A DNA stretch of 64,000 nucleotides from assembly GCA_007644065.1 (NCBI GenBank), contig VJWN01000017.1:744001-808000 (forward strand), in the 5' to 3' direction. A program made the position numbers and the translations under genes. Numbering within the stretch: the stretch's first letter is position 1; each line of letters starts with the position of its first letter. Origin of the DNA: Margaritispora aquatica (taxonomy: Eukaryota > Ascomycota > Leotiomycetes > Helotiales > Discinellaceae). Of the stretch, positions 47,739 to 58,950 are shown piece after piece. The notes under the pieces are model-generated. The model saw only the letters and a program-made list of their open reading frames with translations. It was not told the origin of the DNA and made no database searches.

Positions 47739-48507
47739 GGCTTCAAAGATTCCTAAAGTCTGATTTACACATGCACACACTCAGAAGGGTAATTTATAAA
47801 ATGATCAAACTTCCTCAAGCCGGACGCTTAGAGTAAAACATTCACCCGAAACCCAGCAGTCTTGAAAGCCCGCCCACCCTCAGAAGTTGTAAGAAAAAGT
47901 GGCTGGTGCTCACATTTATTTCTTCCCCAGCAGCCAGTCAATCTCGATTCCAACTGTGGCTCAAGCTCCCCCTTACAGTACCTATAGCCCCACGATATCT
48001 CCTGTCGTGGACCCTGCTGATCATCACCGTTGTGGTACAATTTCCGCACTGCACCGCCACAATGCGGCTTCCCTGCACTGGTGTCTCATTCGTTCGTCTC
48101 AACTTGTTTCCAACTTTAAACGTGCAGAAAGGTGCATAAACGTGCATAAGGTTATGTGGCAGGCGAAAAAGTATCGACTTTGAATGACATTCCATGCTCC
48201 ATCTGGCTTGTAAAGAAATCCAAACGAGCCAAACAAATGATGAAGTGAGGCACTGGCCAGATAAAGAAGAAATGGTACCCTTAAATCAAGGAATAAAGTA
48301 ACACAAGGCAGGCTACAAAAAAGCCTAGAACACCTTTGCCGCAATGGCATTTTCAACAGTTGGATTCTACTGCTTATCGACCGCATTGGAAGGACGATCA
48401 TAACGACTTCTCTTCTGATAACGCGCGTCCCTTGAATCAAATGCCCGCTGTGATGCAGATCCAGAACTAATACAATACATGAGCATGCTCAATCAACAAA
48501 TACAGAC
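47739..48507. other. intergenic region between epoxide-hydrolase-like gene and HID1
   Basis: Contains the promoter of the minus-strand epoxide-hydrolase-like gene and the 3' flank of HID1. Short frames on both strands lack support. Confidence 0.45.
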
Positions 48508-51500
48508 CTAGCCATGTGTATGCCTCGTGACCAATCCAGGTCTCTCCCCATTACCAGTACCTGTCCTCGACAAGAGAGGTCGCTCTGCTGCTGCTGTGGG
48601 TGTCCTACCCTCAGCAACGCCACCCTCAGGCGTGGCACCCGCTACGCCTCTGAGATTGAGGTTTCCTATGCGACTGACAATATTGCTGCCCACAGCATCC
48701 ACCGCCCCGCGAGGAGAACTTAGGGTAGGACCACTAGGTGCGACTGTTTCGACTCTGAAAAGCTTGATCGAGGTCCCGTTCCATACGCCGACTGTGCCCT
48801 TCGCAACCTGCATTTCGCTTGTAAAGATGAACGACCAGAGCAACGACTCATACCAACCAAGTGACAAAGGCGACCATTCAAAATATTGAATTCTGACTGA
48901 AGATGGCTCAATTCCTGACACGGATGCCGTTTGAATGATACGGAGAATGGAAGTCGATGGTGAATCAGTTGTTGCTCGTTGTGCTGGCAAGGGTATCTGG
49001 TCGATAACGCTGAGAATCGTGTGCAATGGAAGTTCTGGCAACCAAGATTCAATCCATTGCGGAGAAGGCTCGAAAGCGCCATTTGTGGAGAAACCTGCTG
49101 TTGCGTGACTGCTCAGACTTGTCGTGCTGTTTTGACGGGAAAATGTAGGCATACCAGCTATTAGTAGTTAGTAGATAAACGATGAAAAAAAGGTGCTGAG
49201 CATGGAACATACCTGGCATTTTCCCTCTAGCTTTTTCGGACATCCCTCTCAACTGGACTGGCACTGTGTCATCCATGCTAGATGATATCGATGAGGCTCG
49301 AGAAGCTTGCTCTGTTGGCGTCGATTCGGCAGGAGTAGGTCGGTTTTCATCGTCAGTATCTTCATCGTCTTCATCGTCACCAATGGCAAATGTACCATCT
49401 TCCGGTACGTCGCTTAAAGTCGGTGTTCTAGGATGGCCAACAGTAGGACTTCGAATACTTTCAACTGATCCTCTACGACTTTCTGACAAATCGCTAGGAT
49501 CATGAGCGTGCTCTTTACGCCGTCGGTTGCGACGTTCAATCTCCTCTTGACCACTTTCAAGTGTAAATGAGCGCAGAGCTATATACCAGTTAGTGAGAGT
49601 TTTAGGACAAGGACACGTAATCATACCCTCAAATCGCTTTTGATTTCTCAATACAGCGTACACGAAGTTCGAATTCCCTAGTTTGGTTAGCAAAGCCATT
49701 ACACCGAGTAGAACAACCCACGATTGTATTGATGCTCGATGATGGCGTTCAGGCTTTCAAGAAGAGAGTAGAGTAGACTATGATTACTATCATTGGCCAA
49801 AAGAAAGCTTGGTGATGACATCGAAGAAAACAGCTGCAGGAGTTTTGAGGAAGCGGATGCGCTCAGATCCTCAAGATGTGGTGCAATATTGTTGATAACA
49901 GCTAGTAAGGCAGGATATATAGCTGTGAGCTTGCCTTGACTTGTTGTTATGATGTTGTATATGGACTAGACTCCGTCAGCGACAACTTCTATCTGCTTTC
50001 AAGCCGTTCTTACATGAATCAAGAAGTCTGCATAAGTTCCATTGAAGTTTTGCAGTCTGATTGTCGGAGGTAGTGTTTCTTGAGCTTCAAATTTCTTGTT
50101 GAGATTCTTTCCAAAATTTGGCTCAACACTCAAAGTCTGGAGTAAGAAAACACACATTCTCACGATGCCTTGCTTTGATGCATCTAATTTGTAGTCAATG
50201 GCATAAAATAGGATCAAAACTAAAAAGTCGTGAGAGCGGCCAGTATCGATGATGAAAGACCTGAATCGTTTGTTGCACTGAGTAATCTCCCAGAACAACA
50301 TTATCATCTCCGAAGTGCACTTAGCCTGTTGTGTACCAGGTATGTAAGAGGTGGTAGCACTAAGCGGCTGATTCAGAATTCTAGTCATGCCATCAACTAT
50401 AAACTGAAAATCCTGGGGACGATGAAGTCGGCCTAAGAAGTGGCGAAAGTAATCTAAAATCATGTAAGTGTTTGTACAAAAAGCCAGGTTTGATGAATTT
50501 ACTTTTCTTTGCATGAGCTGGATCTGACTCGGGTATTGGGTAAAGGAGAATAACGAGAAGAAACTATATTGTTCAGTCACTTGTTGGCACCTCTTTCTCT
50601 TCCAAAAACTTACCTGTAAAGCATAGGTAACCAAGATTTGTTTTGGATCTTTGAATACCTGTACGTTATAAGGTACACGCCAGGATGCAGGGTTATATTT
50701 CAGAGTCTGTGGAGGTGTTAGTGCAATATTCAACATACTCCTGGAAGACATACAGTATTGAGCAAAGAACAAAGTGTGGATAGAACAACTTGTTTGTCTG
50801 GACATGTGACAATATAACTGATTGCCTTGACACCCTGGACTGGCAACATGTTGGCGGACATATACATGCTCTGACTGGTTAGTGTTAAAAGCAGTCTCAA
50901 TATCTCTGTCCGATTGTTTTCAAATTCCTTGCTGGTTCCAATCGATGTATTGCACCCCACACCACTTTGCCATATTGCATATGTGACTTTGTTCTTGGTG
51001 TTTGGTGGTCGAGGTATCGAGAAGTCCGCAAAGAACAACATATCTATCAGTGTATCGATGAGCTCCTCCGCTAGTGGCTTTACTTCTTCAAACTCCTCGC
51101 CTGCAGCCTCCAGCTTCGCAAGCTCTTCTTGCGATTCATCGAATAGCACATCTCGAGCCAAAGTTGCCTTGCTATATGACTATCAGCGAGCCCTTTTGAC
51201 CACGCCACTAAGTGCCTACCGGGTTCGTTTCCTCCTCACTCCCCAAAAGAACCTGTCTTCCCATTCCTGCAGCTGTTCTGCTTCGTAGATGTAAGGTAAA
51301 ATCCGAGTCAGTATCCGTATGCAATTCAGTGCATCTCGCTCTGGCGCAAACTCTGCGTCCGGAAAAGAAGGGTGGTGTCTTAGGATAAATAGCCGGCTTG
51401 TTATGGCGAGTATGAGCGTCTCGAGGTTTTCTAGTGCCGTATCGCGCGTTCTTCGAATATCGGCTGGGGAGAACAGACTGAATATGTCTTCACTAGACTC

Positions 51501-51667
51501 TGGCAACTCCCAGAACTAAGTTGTATGTAAGTCAGTGAATGCATGGAGGTCCGAGAACGAGGCTGACGTACAGAAGCCCAGTATGGATCATCAGCGGGAA
51601 TTATCTTGTCCTCCGAGAGCCTGAAGATTCCTTTCTTGAAAACGAGCTTTGAGTCGGAGGCTCCCAT
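48508..51667 (-). CDS. hid1: HID1 (high-temperature-induced dauer-forming 1) family protein, 904 aa
   Basis: Ten exons: 51667-51572, 51515-51220, 51171-50754, 50706-50614, 50563-50503, 50453-50014, 49965-49722, 49677-49627, 49578-49213 and 49157-48508. Introns are 44 to 66 nt and every phase fits. The protein starts MGASDSKLVFKKGIFRL, the myristoylation-ready start typical of HID1, followed by the conserved DDPYWASFWELP. HID1-family proteins (Ecm30/Ftp105 relatives in yeasts) are peripheral Golgi proteins that act in protein sorting and vesicle traffic, and the N-terminal Gly is lipidated. The body is all-helical. Residues about 590-690 form a disordered, charged insert (DDEDDEDTDDEN and Ser-rich parts). 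The C-terminus is Pro/Gly/Arg-rich. The length agrees with fungal members. The start was chosen for the MGAS context rather than an upstream in-frame codon. Confidence 0.92.
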
Positions 51668-52037
51668 GATCAATTGCGTCTAGCATCTATTGTCTGTCTT
51701 GGTGGTTGTCTGCTTCTGAACGGAGAGAGGCTGAAGAGGTCAAGTACCTTAAACCTGGCATTGCTCGCTCGGCTTGTCTAGACCTCGCCTATCTTATCCA
51801 AGCCAGCTAGCCGTCCTGCAGCGCATTTCCAGCAGCTTGTTTTTTTTTTTTTTTTTTTTTAGTTCAGAGCCAGAAGATTATTAAGTGAAAGCATACAATC
51901 ATGAATGATTCACCAAAGACAAATAGAGTCATTAAGAAACATTATCCATTCGTGTTGTTCGATTGGCTCATATCGACCAAGGCGGGGCCAGCGGGTATCT
52001 CTACCACCACCGTCAAGTCACCATCCCTAATGCACAT
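51668..52037. promoter_or_regulatory. HID1 promoter region with a 21-base poly-T tract
   Basis: This 370-bp spacer lies upstream of HID1 and downstream of POM34, both on the minus strand. A run of 21 T at 51840-51860 (poly-A on the HID1 sense strand) lies about 170 bp before the HID1 start. Such tracts commonly exclude nucleosomes in fungal promoters. No other element was identified. Confidence 0.5.
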
Positions 52038-52902
52038 CTATGTATACAGTCTAGCACTTCCTGAATTCCTCCTTCCTTTATCATACAGCCATTTACTATT
52101 CAGTCCAATACCACCTCCCTTCGTGGCACCTGGAGTCGGAGTACCTGGCGTATCTGGTATGCCACCTCTTGATGAGCTCAAGCCAAGAGGACTTCCAGAC
52201 CCATAAGAGTTCCTTCGACCAGATGCATTTGCTCCCATAGCTTTCTGCATGAATGGGCTTGCTCCTGGGGAGAAAGGTGATCCAGCCGAAGAATTCCTGG
52301 GGCTTCCTTTGCCAGCTAGAGGAGAATTGGAGTAATTGCCTTTCTTGCTTCCAGGGGAGCCGCTCAGAGGTGTAGGAGTACGTGCGTATCGTGGAGGAGT
52401 CGCATATTGTGAGCCTGGAGTAGGAGGGGCAGAGCTCGGGGGCAGGCCTAGCAACTTCCGTTGAGCTGGCGTCAAGGGTATATCAGAAAGGTCGTCTTTC
52501 GATCGCCACAAGGGCAGACAGGTATAGATGATGTTGAAAACAAAAAGCAAGTTGGCTAGGTAGTATATCCAACTTGCGTATGGGTGCAGCGTCTTGCCAG
52601 AGGAAAAGAAGCTAGGGAATCTAAAAGTAAAGGAACGTATCAGCGTAGGCACAATTCTGTGGCAGTGGAACAACTCACAAATCCCAGCATGACCGACCGA
52701 CAATAGATACAACCGCTATGCCTGCCGCATTGTACCCTATCTTTCGGAGACTGTCTTTATTGAAAGTAGCTGCATTTTGCCGTTGCACGATCTCATCGAG
52801 CTTTGGATGTCGCCAGGTTCCAGTCTGCGGACTTGGGGTTATTGCTTGTCGTACTGGAGTGGATGGTCTGGTAGGAGTGGACTGAGGATTGAAGGAAGCC
52901 AT
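52038..52902 (-). CDS. pom34: nucleoporin POM34, 268 aa
   Basis: Two exons, 52902-52679 and 52620-52038, joined by a 58-nt intron (GTGAGT...CTTTTAG). The protein has a Pro/Thr-rich N-terminus, then NAATFNKDSLRKIGYNAAG leading into a first membrane span (about residues 58-78), SCWDLFPSFFSSGKTL, and a second span (about 88-114) ending CLPLW. The fungal POM34/NPCC signature SDIPLTPAQRKLLGLPP follows. The C-terminal half is Ser/Pro/Gly-rich and unstructured. POM34 is an integral membrane nucleoporin that helps anchor the nuclear pore complex with Pom152 and Ndc1. Its start lies 546 bp from the divergently transcribed AMP-binding gene. Confidence 0.92.
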
Positions 52903-53448
52903 ATTGAACTTGTTATGCAGGTCTATTGAAGGTCGAGAATTAGCATTGGAAATCGATGTTTTGGCAATGTCAACAAATAAGATTGCTACTCACTCCACTT
53001 GACTGCTAGCACGATTTTAGTGCACTTGGGGCACTTTTGCTTGATATCTATGGGTTAGTAGGTTAGTAGTCGTAATAGAATAGCTGAACGCTTCTATCTT
53101 TTCATTTTCTCGAGTTGTTGGTGGTCGTGGAATGGTTTGGTATTTGCATGTTTTGTTTGGTCTACTGGTGAACCAGATCGCGGTTCTTCCTGAAATTCGC
53201 GGCTGCAAGGCTCAACCAATCCGGCCCCTGTCGTCGCTAGTGCCGGCTTCGCCCTTCACCCCGCCGAGGTGGAGACTTGGAGAGGTCGAAGTTCCATTGT
53301 GTTGGTGTCAGCCTCCTCGATCGAAACGAAACGACCCAAGTCCAGTCTGTGAAACAAATCCCATTGAAATACTCCGGCCTTTACCTCACTTCTTTTCTTA
53401 TTTCTTTCTGGATCATTTCACTTCGAACTGCGTATAGCACTCCGCATC
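52903..53448. promoter_or_regulatory. divergent promoter of POM34 and the AMP-binding-type gene
   Basis: 546 bp shared by two oppositely oriented start codons. No TATA box was found, as is usual for housekeeping fungal promoters. No other motif was identified. Confidence 0.5.
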
Positions 53449-55240
53449 ATGGATAATCTGCTTCTGAAGCTGGACCAGACCGTCACAGGGATATTGGGGG
53501 AGTGGGATATCTACTCGACCGCTCTCTTTGCAGTTGTGATAGGCAGCTTCATTTACCAGGTCATCTCTTTTCGCGATCCCGATGCGCATCCTATGCTTCT
53601 AGCTCGACAAGCACAAGCATCACCTGTAAGGCAAGAAGGGGAATCTGCCGTCTTTCGTTCGCATTCAGCACCTCATGGAATTCCGTTGAATTCTGGACTC
53701 AACATCAAGGATCCTGGAGATTCGAAATGGACAAAGGGTCGTGATGGGGATTTACGAGATGTATGGCGTAGAGTCGTTAGTGGTGGACTCGACAGAGAAG
53801 GAAAAGAGACGGGCGAAATAGGCAAACTATTTACAGTTCTTGGCTCTGAACAGGTTGTGGAACATGACTTGGGTTAGTGACATTAATATGAAAAACACGA
53901 TCAACTTGTTAACATGTACAGCTGATATTACTCGCCAAATAAATCTCATTGGCCAACATATTGAACAGAATGGGGGACATAATGTTGCCATCTACTTACC
54001 AAACTCGATAGAGTTCTTGTCCGCCTTGTTTGCTTGCGCATTCTACGGGCTGACCGCTGTCCTTATCCCATTCGACAAGTCCATCGAGGAAATCCTTTCC
54101 TGGCTTGAAAAATCGAAAGCGGATACGGTGGTAGCTCCGGTTGGCTCGTTCCCATTTGATGCCATTGCGAGCAGCTACCCTTCTTTGAAGCAACTTATTT
54201 GGGTTGTGGACGAGGGTAGCAGGCACATGGATTGGAATGAGGTCCCCACTGGGACTGGAGGAGCAATTAACGTCTCGACATGGCAAGATATCATCCAAGA
54301 TCAGGATGCTGCAGCAGGCAAAGATCTCCCAGCTTTAGACAAAACCGCAACACCAAAGCCAGTGTTAGCAGTCTGGCCTTCTGGCGATTTGGTTGAGTAT
54401 ACACATGCCAATTTGATAGCTGGAATTGCGGGTCAATTGACGTCTGTACCAACTACGCAGCGTATTGTTCACTCGGATTTGTTCCTTCCAGCGGATTCCT
54501 TGTCGTCTATATATCCGCTTGTTTTGACACTTGCGGCACTCTACTCCAATGCATCCGTTGCGTTGAACTCAGTAGCTGGTCGAAGTCCTGATTTGCGAAT
54601 AGCTACTCAAGGTGTTGCTCCAACCATCCTCGTTGTTTCTCCAGAGACCATCGCCAATACACATACTGAGTCGAAGGCAAGCCTTAGCTCATCTTTGTAC
54701 AGCTTGGTACATTGGTTCCAAACACGATCTCTTGTTCAAAATGGAGTTATGCCGCTTGCAACAGCTTTCTCACGTATGTTCGACTCACTCAGACCCGTTT
54801 TGGGCAAGACTCCAGGAAAGCTGCGTTTGATATACGTGGCCCAGCCAGCTGGGGTTGAGTCAACTCCCCTCAGTGCCGAGACCTTATCAGATTTGCGAAT
54901 CTATACAGGCTCTCGAATTGTTTATGCTCTAACATCGGCCAATGTTGCTGGTGCTGTGAATCAGACGGGAGTCTATGATTACCGTGTGGGCGACGGGTCA
55001 GAGAAATACTCACACTTCGGTGCGCCGGTTACGAGTGTCGAAATATTCTTTAAGGACACGAAAGAGTACAAGACTACTGATGATTCGTCAGCAGGCGAGG
55101 TAAGGTTATCCAATCTTACGTGTGCAATCAGTAACTAACTTGCGCAGATTCATGCCCGTGGGCCAGCTGTTGTTGGTGGGGTGGCCTCTTTAGGGATCAA
55201 TGGAAAACTCAAGTCAGACCATACTCTGACTTTGTTGTAG
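53449..55240 (+). CDS. membrane-anchored AMP-binding (acyl-CoA synthetase-like) protein, degenerate, 564 aa
   Basis: Three exons: 53449-53872, 53922-55099 and 55148-55240, with introns of 49 and 48 nt. An N-terminal membrane anchor lies at about residues 20-40 (YSTALFAVVIGSFIYQVISF). The AMP-binding fold follows (VAIYLPNSIEFLSALFACAFYGLTAVLIPFD, a standard adenylation-domain segment). The P-loop region, normally a YTSGTTG-type motif followed by Lys, reads AVWPSGDLVEYTHANLIAG (residues about 291-309). The C-terminal part holds GAPVTSVEIFF and a final IHARGPAVVGG, but the adenylation enzymes' C-terminal subdomain with its catalytic Lys is absent. It is therefore unlikely to be an active ligase. 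The arrangement suggests an ER-anchored acyl-CoA-synthetase-like pseudoenzyme. The family call is firm; the inactivity is inference. Confidence 0.78.
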
Positions 55241-56020
55241 ATGATCAATAGAAAGCAGTTACGGATATTATGAATTTAATGCCCTTCTTGCTCCAACGAA
55301 CACATCGTGTACTTATCGAGAATCTCCATAGCCATGACCAAAATCGAATGCATTTGGTAAGAAAGGTATGACCATTGGACGACACGCCGTTCCCTCAAGA
55401 GATGCAATGTCGATATTGCTGTTACCGAAGGAAGGGTCTCATAACTCCTCGAACCCTCAATCAACTACCTCCGAACATATCAACATACATGTTTGAAGCC
55501 AAGTTACTTAATTTTGAATCGTCTTGACTTGCTACGAACAGAACTTCAATAGCAAGATAAGCCGACTTCCGAAAATCCGAAACTTATTTATTCGACCAGG
55601 AACTTGTACCTATATCTAACATTTTCGAGTTTTATAACATTTTTGGTGTTCATCTTATCTTGTGATCTTTGCATTGCACAAATACGAATACGTTTCGGAT
55701 CTCGGTCAGTCGTGGTTTGGTACGCGTCTTTGATCCATGCGCATCCATAATTTCTGTGCAGAAGTTTAAAGTCCCCACCCAGATTGCGATTGTTGCTTGT
55801 CAGATATTACTAGATCCACAGCAAGCGCGTCAGCAGCCTTGCGATATGACGGCAGCACTGCGAGGCTGGTTGAAATAGTCGTTGTTCGTGTCTTTGAGCT
55901 GTTTGAACCATTTCATCATTTCATACCAATTTACCTTACTATATTCACTTTCTTTTTTGTTTTGTTGATGGTTTGCTTGTAATTCCCGTCGCATTTTTTC
56001 TATTTGTTTTTCTCAACTAA
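55241..56020. other. intergenic region
   Basis: About 0.8 kb between the AMP-binding-type gene and the arylsulfotransferase-family gene. The final 100 bases are a T-rich leader. No further feature was seen. Confidence 0.45.
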
Positions 56021-57824
56021 ATGTACTCTTCAATCTTCATCCCTTATTTTCTCCTGGCTGTCTCCGCAAGGACAGTAATCAAGGAGGTTATCAGATTCCC
56101 ACACATCCAAGTCGACAAGTTCGAATTGACGCCCTTTGATAGTGGCGTGCTTGGTGCATATCCAAACCAAACTTACAATACAGAACCAAAATTAATTTCA
56201 CCTCAGCTCAATATCTTACAATCGGATGAGAGGTGCAATGATGGACTTTTCACATTGCTAAGTTTGCGAGGTGACAATGTCATGATCGAAGGGCAAAGTC
56301 CAATGATTTTTGACCAAAAGGGAAACTTGGTATGGATGAATGCTACATATGGGGAGACTTTTGGTTTGAAAGTACAGAAGTACAAAGACCAAGATTACCT
56401 GACATTCTGGAAAGGAGATGATAGTGTGGGGGGTCACGGGGAGGGCATTTACTTTATGGTAGGTTTGTCCATGAATATTTCTACCAGGAAACACGAACTA
56501 ACTGATCTAGCTTGATTCTAATTACAAGGAAGCGTACAGGCTGACTGCCGGGAATGGTCGCTTAGGAGATCTTCATGAGTTTCACATCACACCGGAAGGC
56601 ACCGCTCTCCTTACTCAGTATCGCTATGAAGAATCAAGTTTTGGTGCTGGCCACGGTGGCCATGGTAGTCGGAATCGCAAAGGCTATCTCTGGGACTCAG
56701 TTTTCCAGGAGATCGACATTGAGAAAAACGAAGTGCTGTTCGAATGGCATGCTGCAGATCACTTCGATATCAACGAGTCTGACTTTCCATCCGGCAATAT
56801 GGGAAGGAATCAACACAGTGGATATGACTTTTTTCACATCAATAGCGTCGATAAAGATTCGCTCGGGAATTATCTGATATCTTCGAGGTACTACCAAAAC
56901 TTAATATATATCAAGGGTGGGTCAGGTGAGATTCTATGGACTCTGGGAGGGAAGAAAAATTCTTTCCTAGACTTGTCTGGAGGCATGGCCACGAAGTTTG
57001 GGTGGCAGCATGATGCTAGATGGAATAGAGAGCACACTGGAATCACACTCTTTGACAATGGAGCTAGATATGGATTACGGCCTAAAGTCGAACATTCGCG
57101 TGGGATCCACATCACTCTCAATTTTTTGAACATGACAGCCAAGGTCAAAACAGAATACATCAATCCACGAAACATCATATCTGCTTCCCAAGGCTCGATG
57201 CAAATTCTACCAAGCGGCAACGTGCTGATAGGATACGGTTACAACGCTGCCTGGACCGAATTCGCAGCCAACGGAGAGGTACTATGCGATGTCCATGTTG
57301 GCAGTCAAAAGTTCTTCAACACAGGAGCCGTGCAGACTTACCATGTCTCCAAACACGCTTGGGTTGGAAGACCAACTGCCATGCCGGAAACCGTTTGGAA
57401 GAGCAGAGGACGGACGCTTTTCATGTCCTGGAATGGAGCTACGGAGATCAAATCTTGGGTCCTGCAATCTAGTCGCAATGCCAGATTCGAGCATACTTCA
57501 GTTCTTGACATATCGATGATTGAGAAGACGGGATTCGAGACAAAGATAAGGGTTGATTGCACGAAATGGCCTTATGTGCGAGCGGTGGCTGTGGATGCTA
57601 AGGGCGGCAGTTTGGGCATCAGTGAAGTGTTGGAGATTGGATGTGAGGGCGAGGAGCTGGAAGGTTGGCGGGCGTGGGTGACGGATTTATGGGCCTGGTT
57701 TTGTCTGCGAATGGTAGGATTGATGATAGGCGCGTTTGTAGTTATGATGTGTTGGAGAGTACTTGCCCGAGCAAGGCGGAGGAGATCGTACTCAACTATC
57801 AGTCCAAAGCTTTGGGAGGAATAA
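56021..57824 (+). CDS. arylsulfotransferase-family (ASST-like) membrane protein, 583 aa
   Basis: Two exons, 56021-56458 and 56511-57824, joined by a 52-nt intron (GTAGGT, ACTAAC branch, CTAG). A signal peptide (FIPYFLLAVSARTV) is followed by the fungal Arylsulfotran_2-type beta-propeller: GQSPMIFDQKGNLVWMN, LGDLHEFHITPEGTALLTQY, VFQEIDIEKNEVLFEW, WHAADHFDINES, IYIKGGSGEILWTLGG, FGWQHDARW and SQGSMQILPSGNVLIGYG. A membrane span lies near the C-terminus (LRMVGLMIGAFVVMMCWRVL), then a short basic tail, giving a type I topology. Bacterial ASST enzymes transfer sulfate between phenols; most fungal relatives have no known activity, and I see no basis to assign one. Length is usual for the family. 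Confidence 0.88.
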
Positions 57825-58950
57825 TTCTTGTCGAGTTGAATACAAGCACACTCAGATCACAGCCTCATTCGAAGCCATGTGATCAGCGGGCTCGTCTCCT
57901 ACAAGCAACGGAGACATCTCCGTCTCCTTCACACAGGCATTTCACCGCTTTGATCCTCCTGGTGAGGCTCCAGACTGGCTCTCGATCTGGGGATTCGATA
58001 AAGTTCGACCTGTGGGTTAGAGTTCCTGTTCGGTCTCAGACTCCCACGAAACAGTAGAGTTGAAGTTGATTTTAGGCAGTGATGCGATTGGGAGTGAGCT
58101 TGAAAAGCTTGATTTGGTTTGTTTTCTTGGCATCTAGACGACCTTCACCTTCTCTTTCTTGTGCTTTCTCACCTCATCATCTAGTTAGGCAAACAGAGCA
58201 AGGTATCAGGCGTGTGGATTGTAATTTTCCAGCACTACTGCTATGACGCGATAAATAACCATGCAGCTCAGAGAGGGACAGTAAGCTGCTATGAGAGGAT
58301 ACTAAAAGTCTGCCTGCCTTCCTTAGCTGATTTTTCTGGATCTCAGGCCACTAACTGATCTTCAGTCTCACCACGGTGCTCGACTCTTCCATGGCTGTCC
58401 TTTAGTTATATATTGGAAGCACATCAAGATCAGATACGTTGAAGAAACGGCTTCTGATAATGGTCCAAGAATGAAGAAGAGGCTTCAATCAAGCGTGTGT
58501 GTGTGTTCGTTCATTCTACTCCTAAGGCTCACAGTTGAACTCGATATCAAGATGATTCGTGAAACAGCGAGAACAGCACGTTTTCGTCTCATCTCTATCA
58601 CGGTTCTTTTGACTTCGAAGTTTGTTTCCAGAAAAGCTTAAGTGTGGCTAGATCTCCATTCCTTTGTGTCCGAATCCGATCTACCCCACGATACCGGCCC
58701 AGCTCCATATGTTTGCCTTTTCTTCACTTGAGTTTGTTTCCTACACCAAAACTATACAAGCTTCATGGGAAACACGGATCTCTTCACGTTCTCCTCGAAG
58801 TCTAGTATTAGCGGCACCAGATATGAAGTACTTTAGTGACTCTTCCATCTCTCAAAATCATAAGTCAGACCCTCTAACCGATGATAATTTCCTTTCCCCA
58901 GAGCTGAATCATAATCTATTCATCTCTGGCCTTGATTCCCGTACTTCATC
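57825..58950. other. 1.1-kb upstream region of the GPCR gene
   Basis: Long leader or promoter region before the Git3-type receptor, with GT-rich and pyrimidine-rich patches (a TGTGTGTGT run at 58494-58505). A frame at 58664-58984 overlaps the true start in another phase. Nothing else was seen. Confidence 0.45.
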
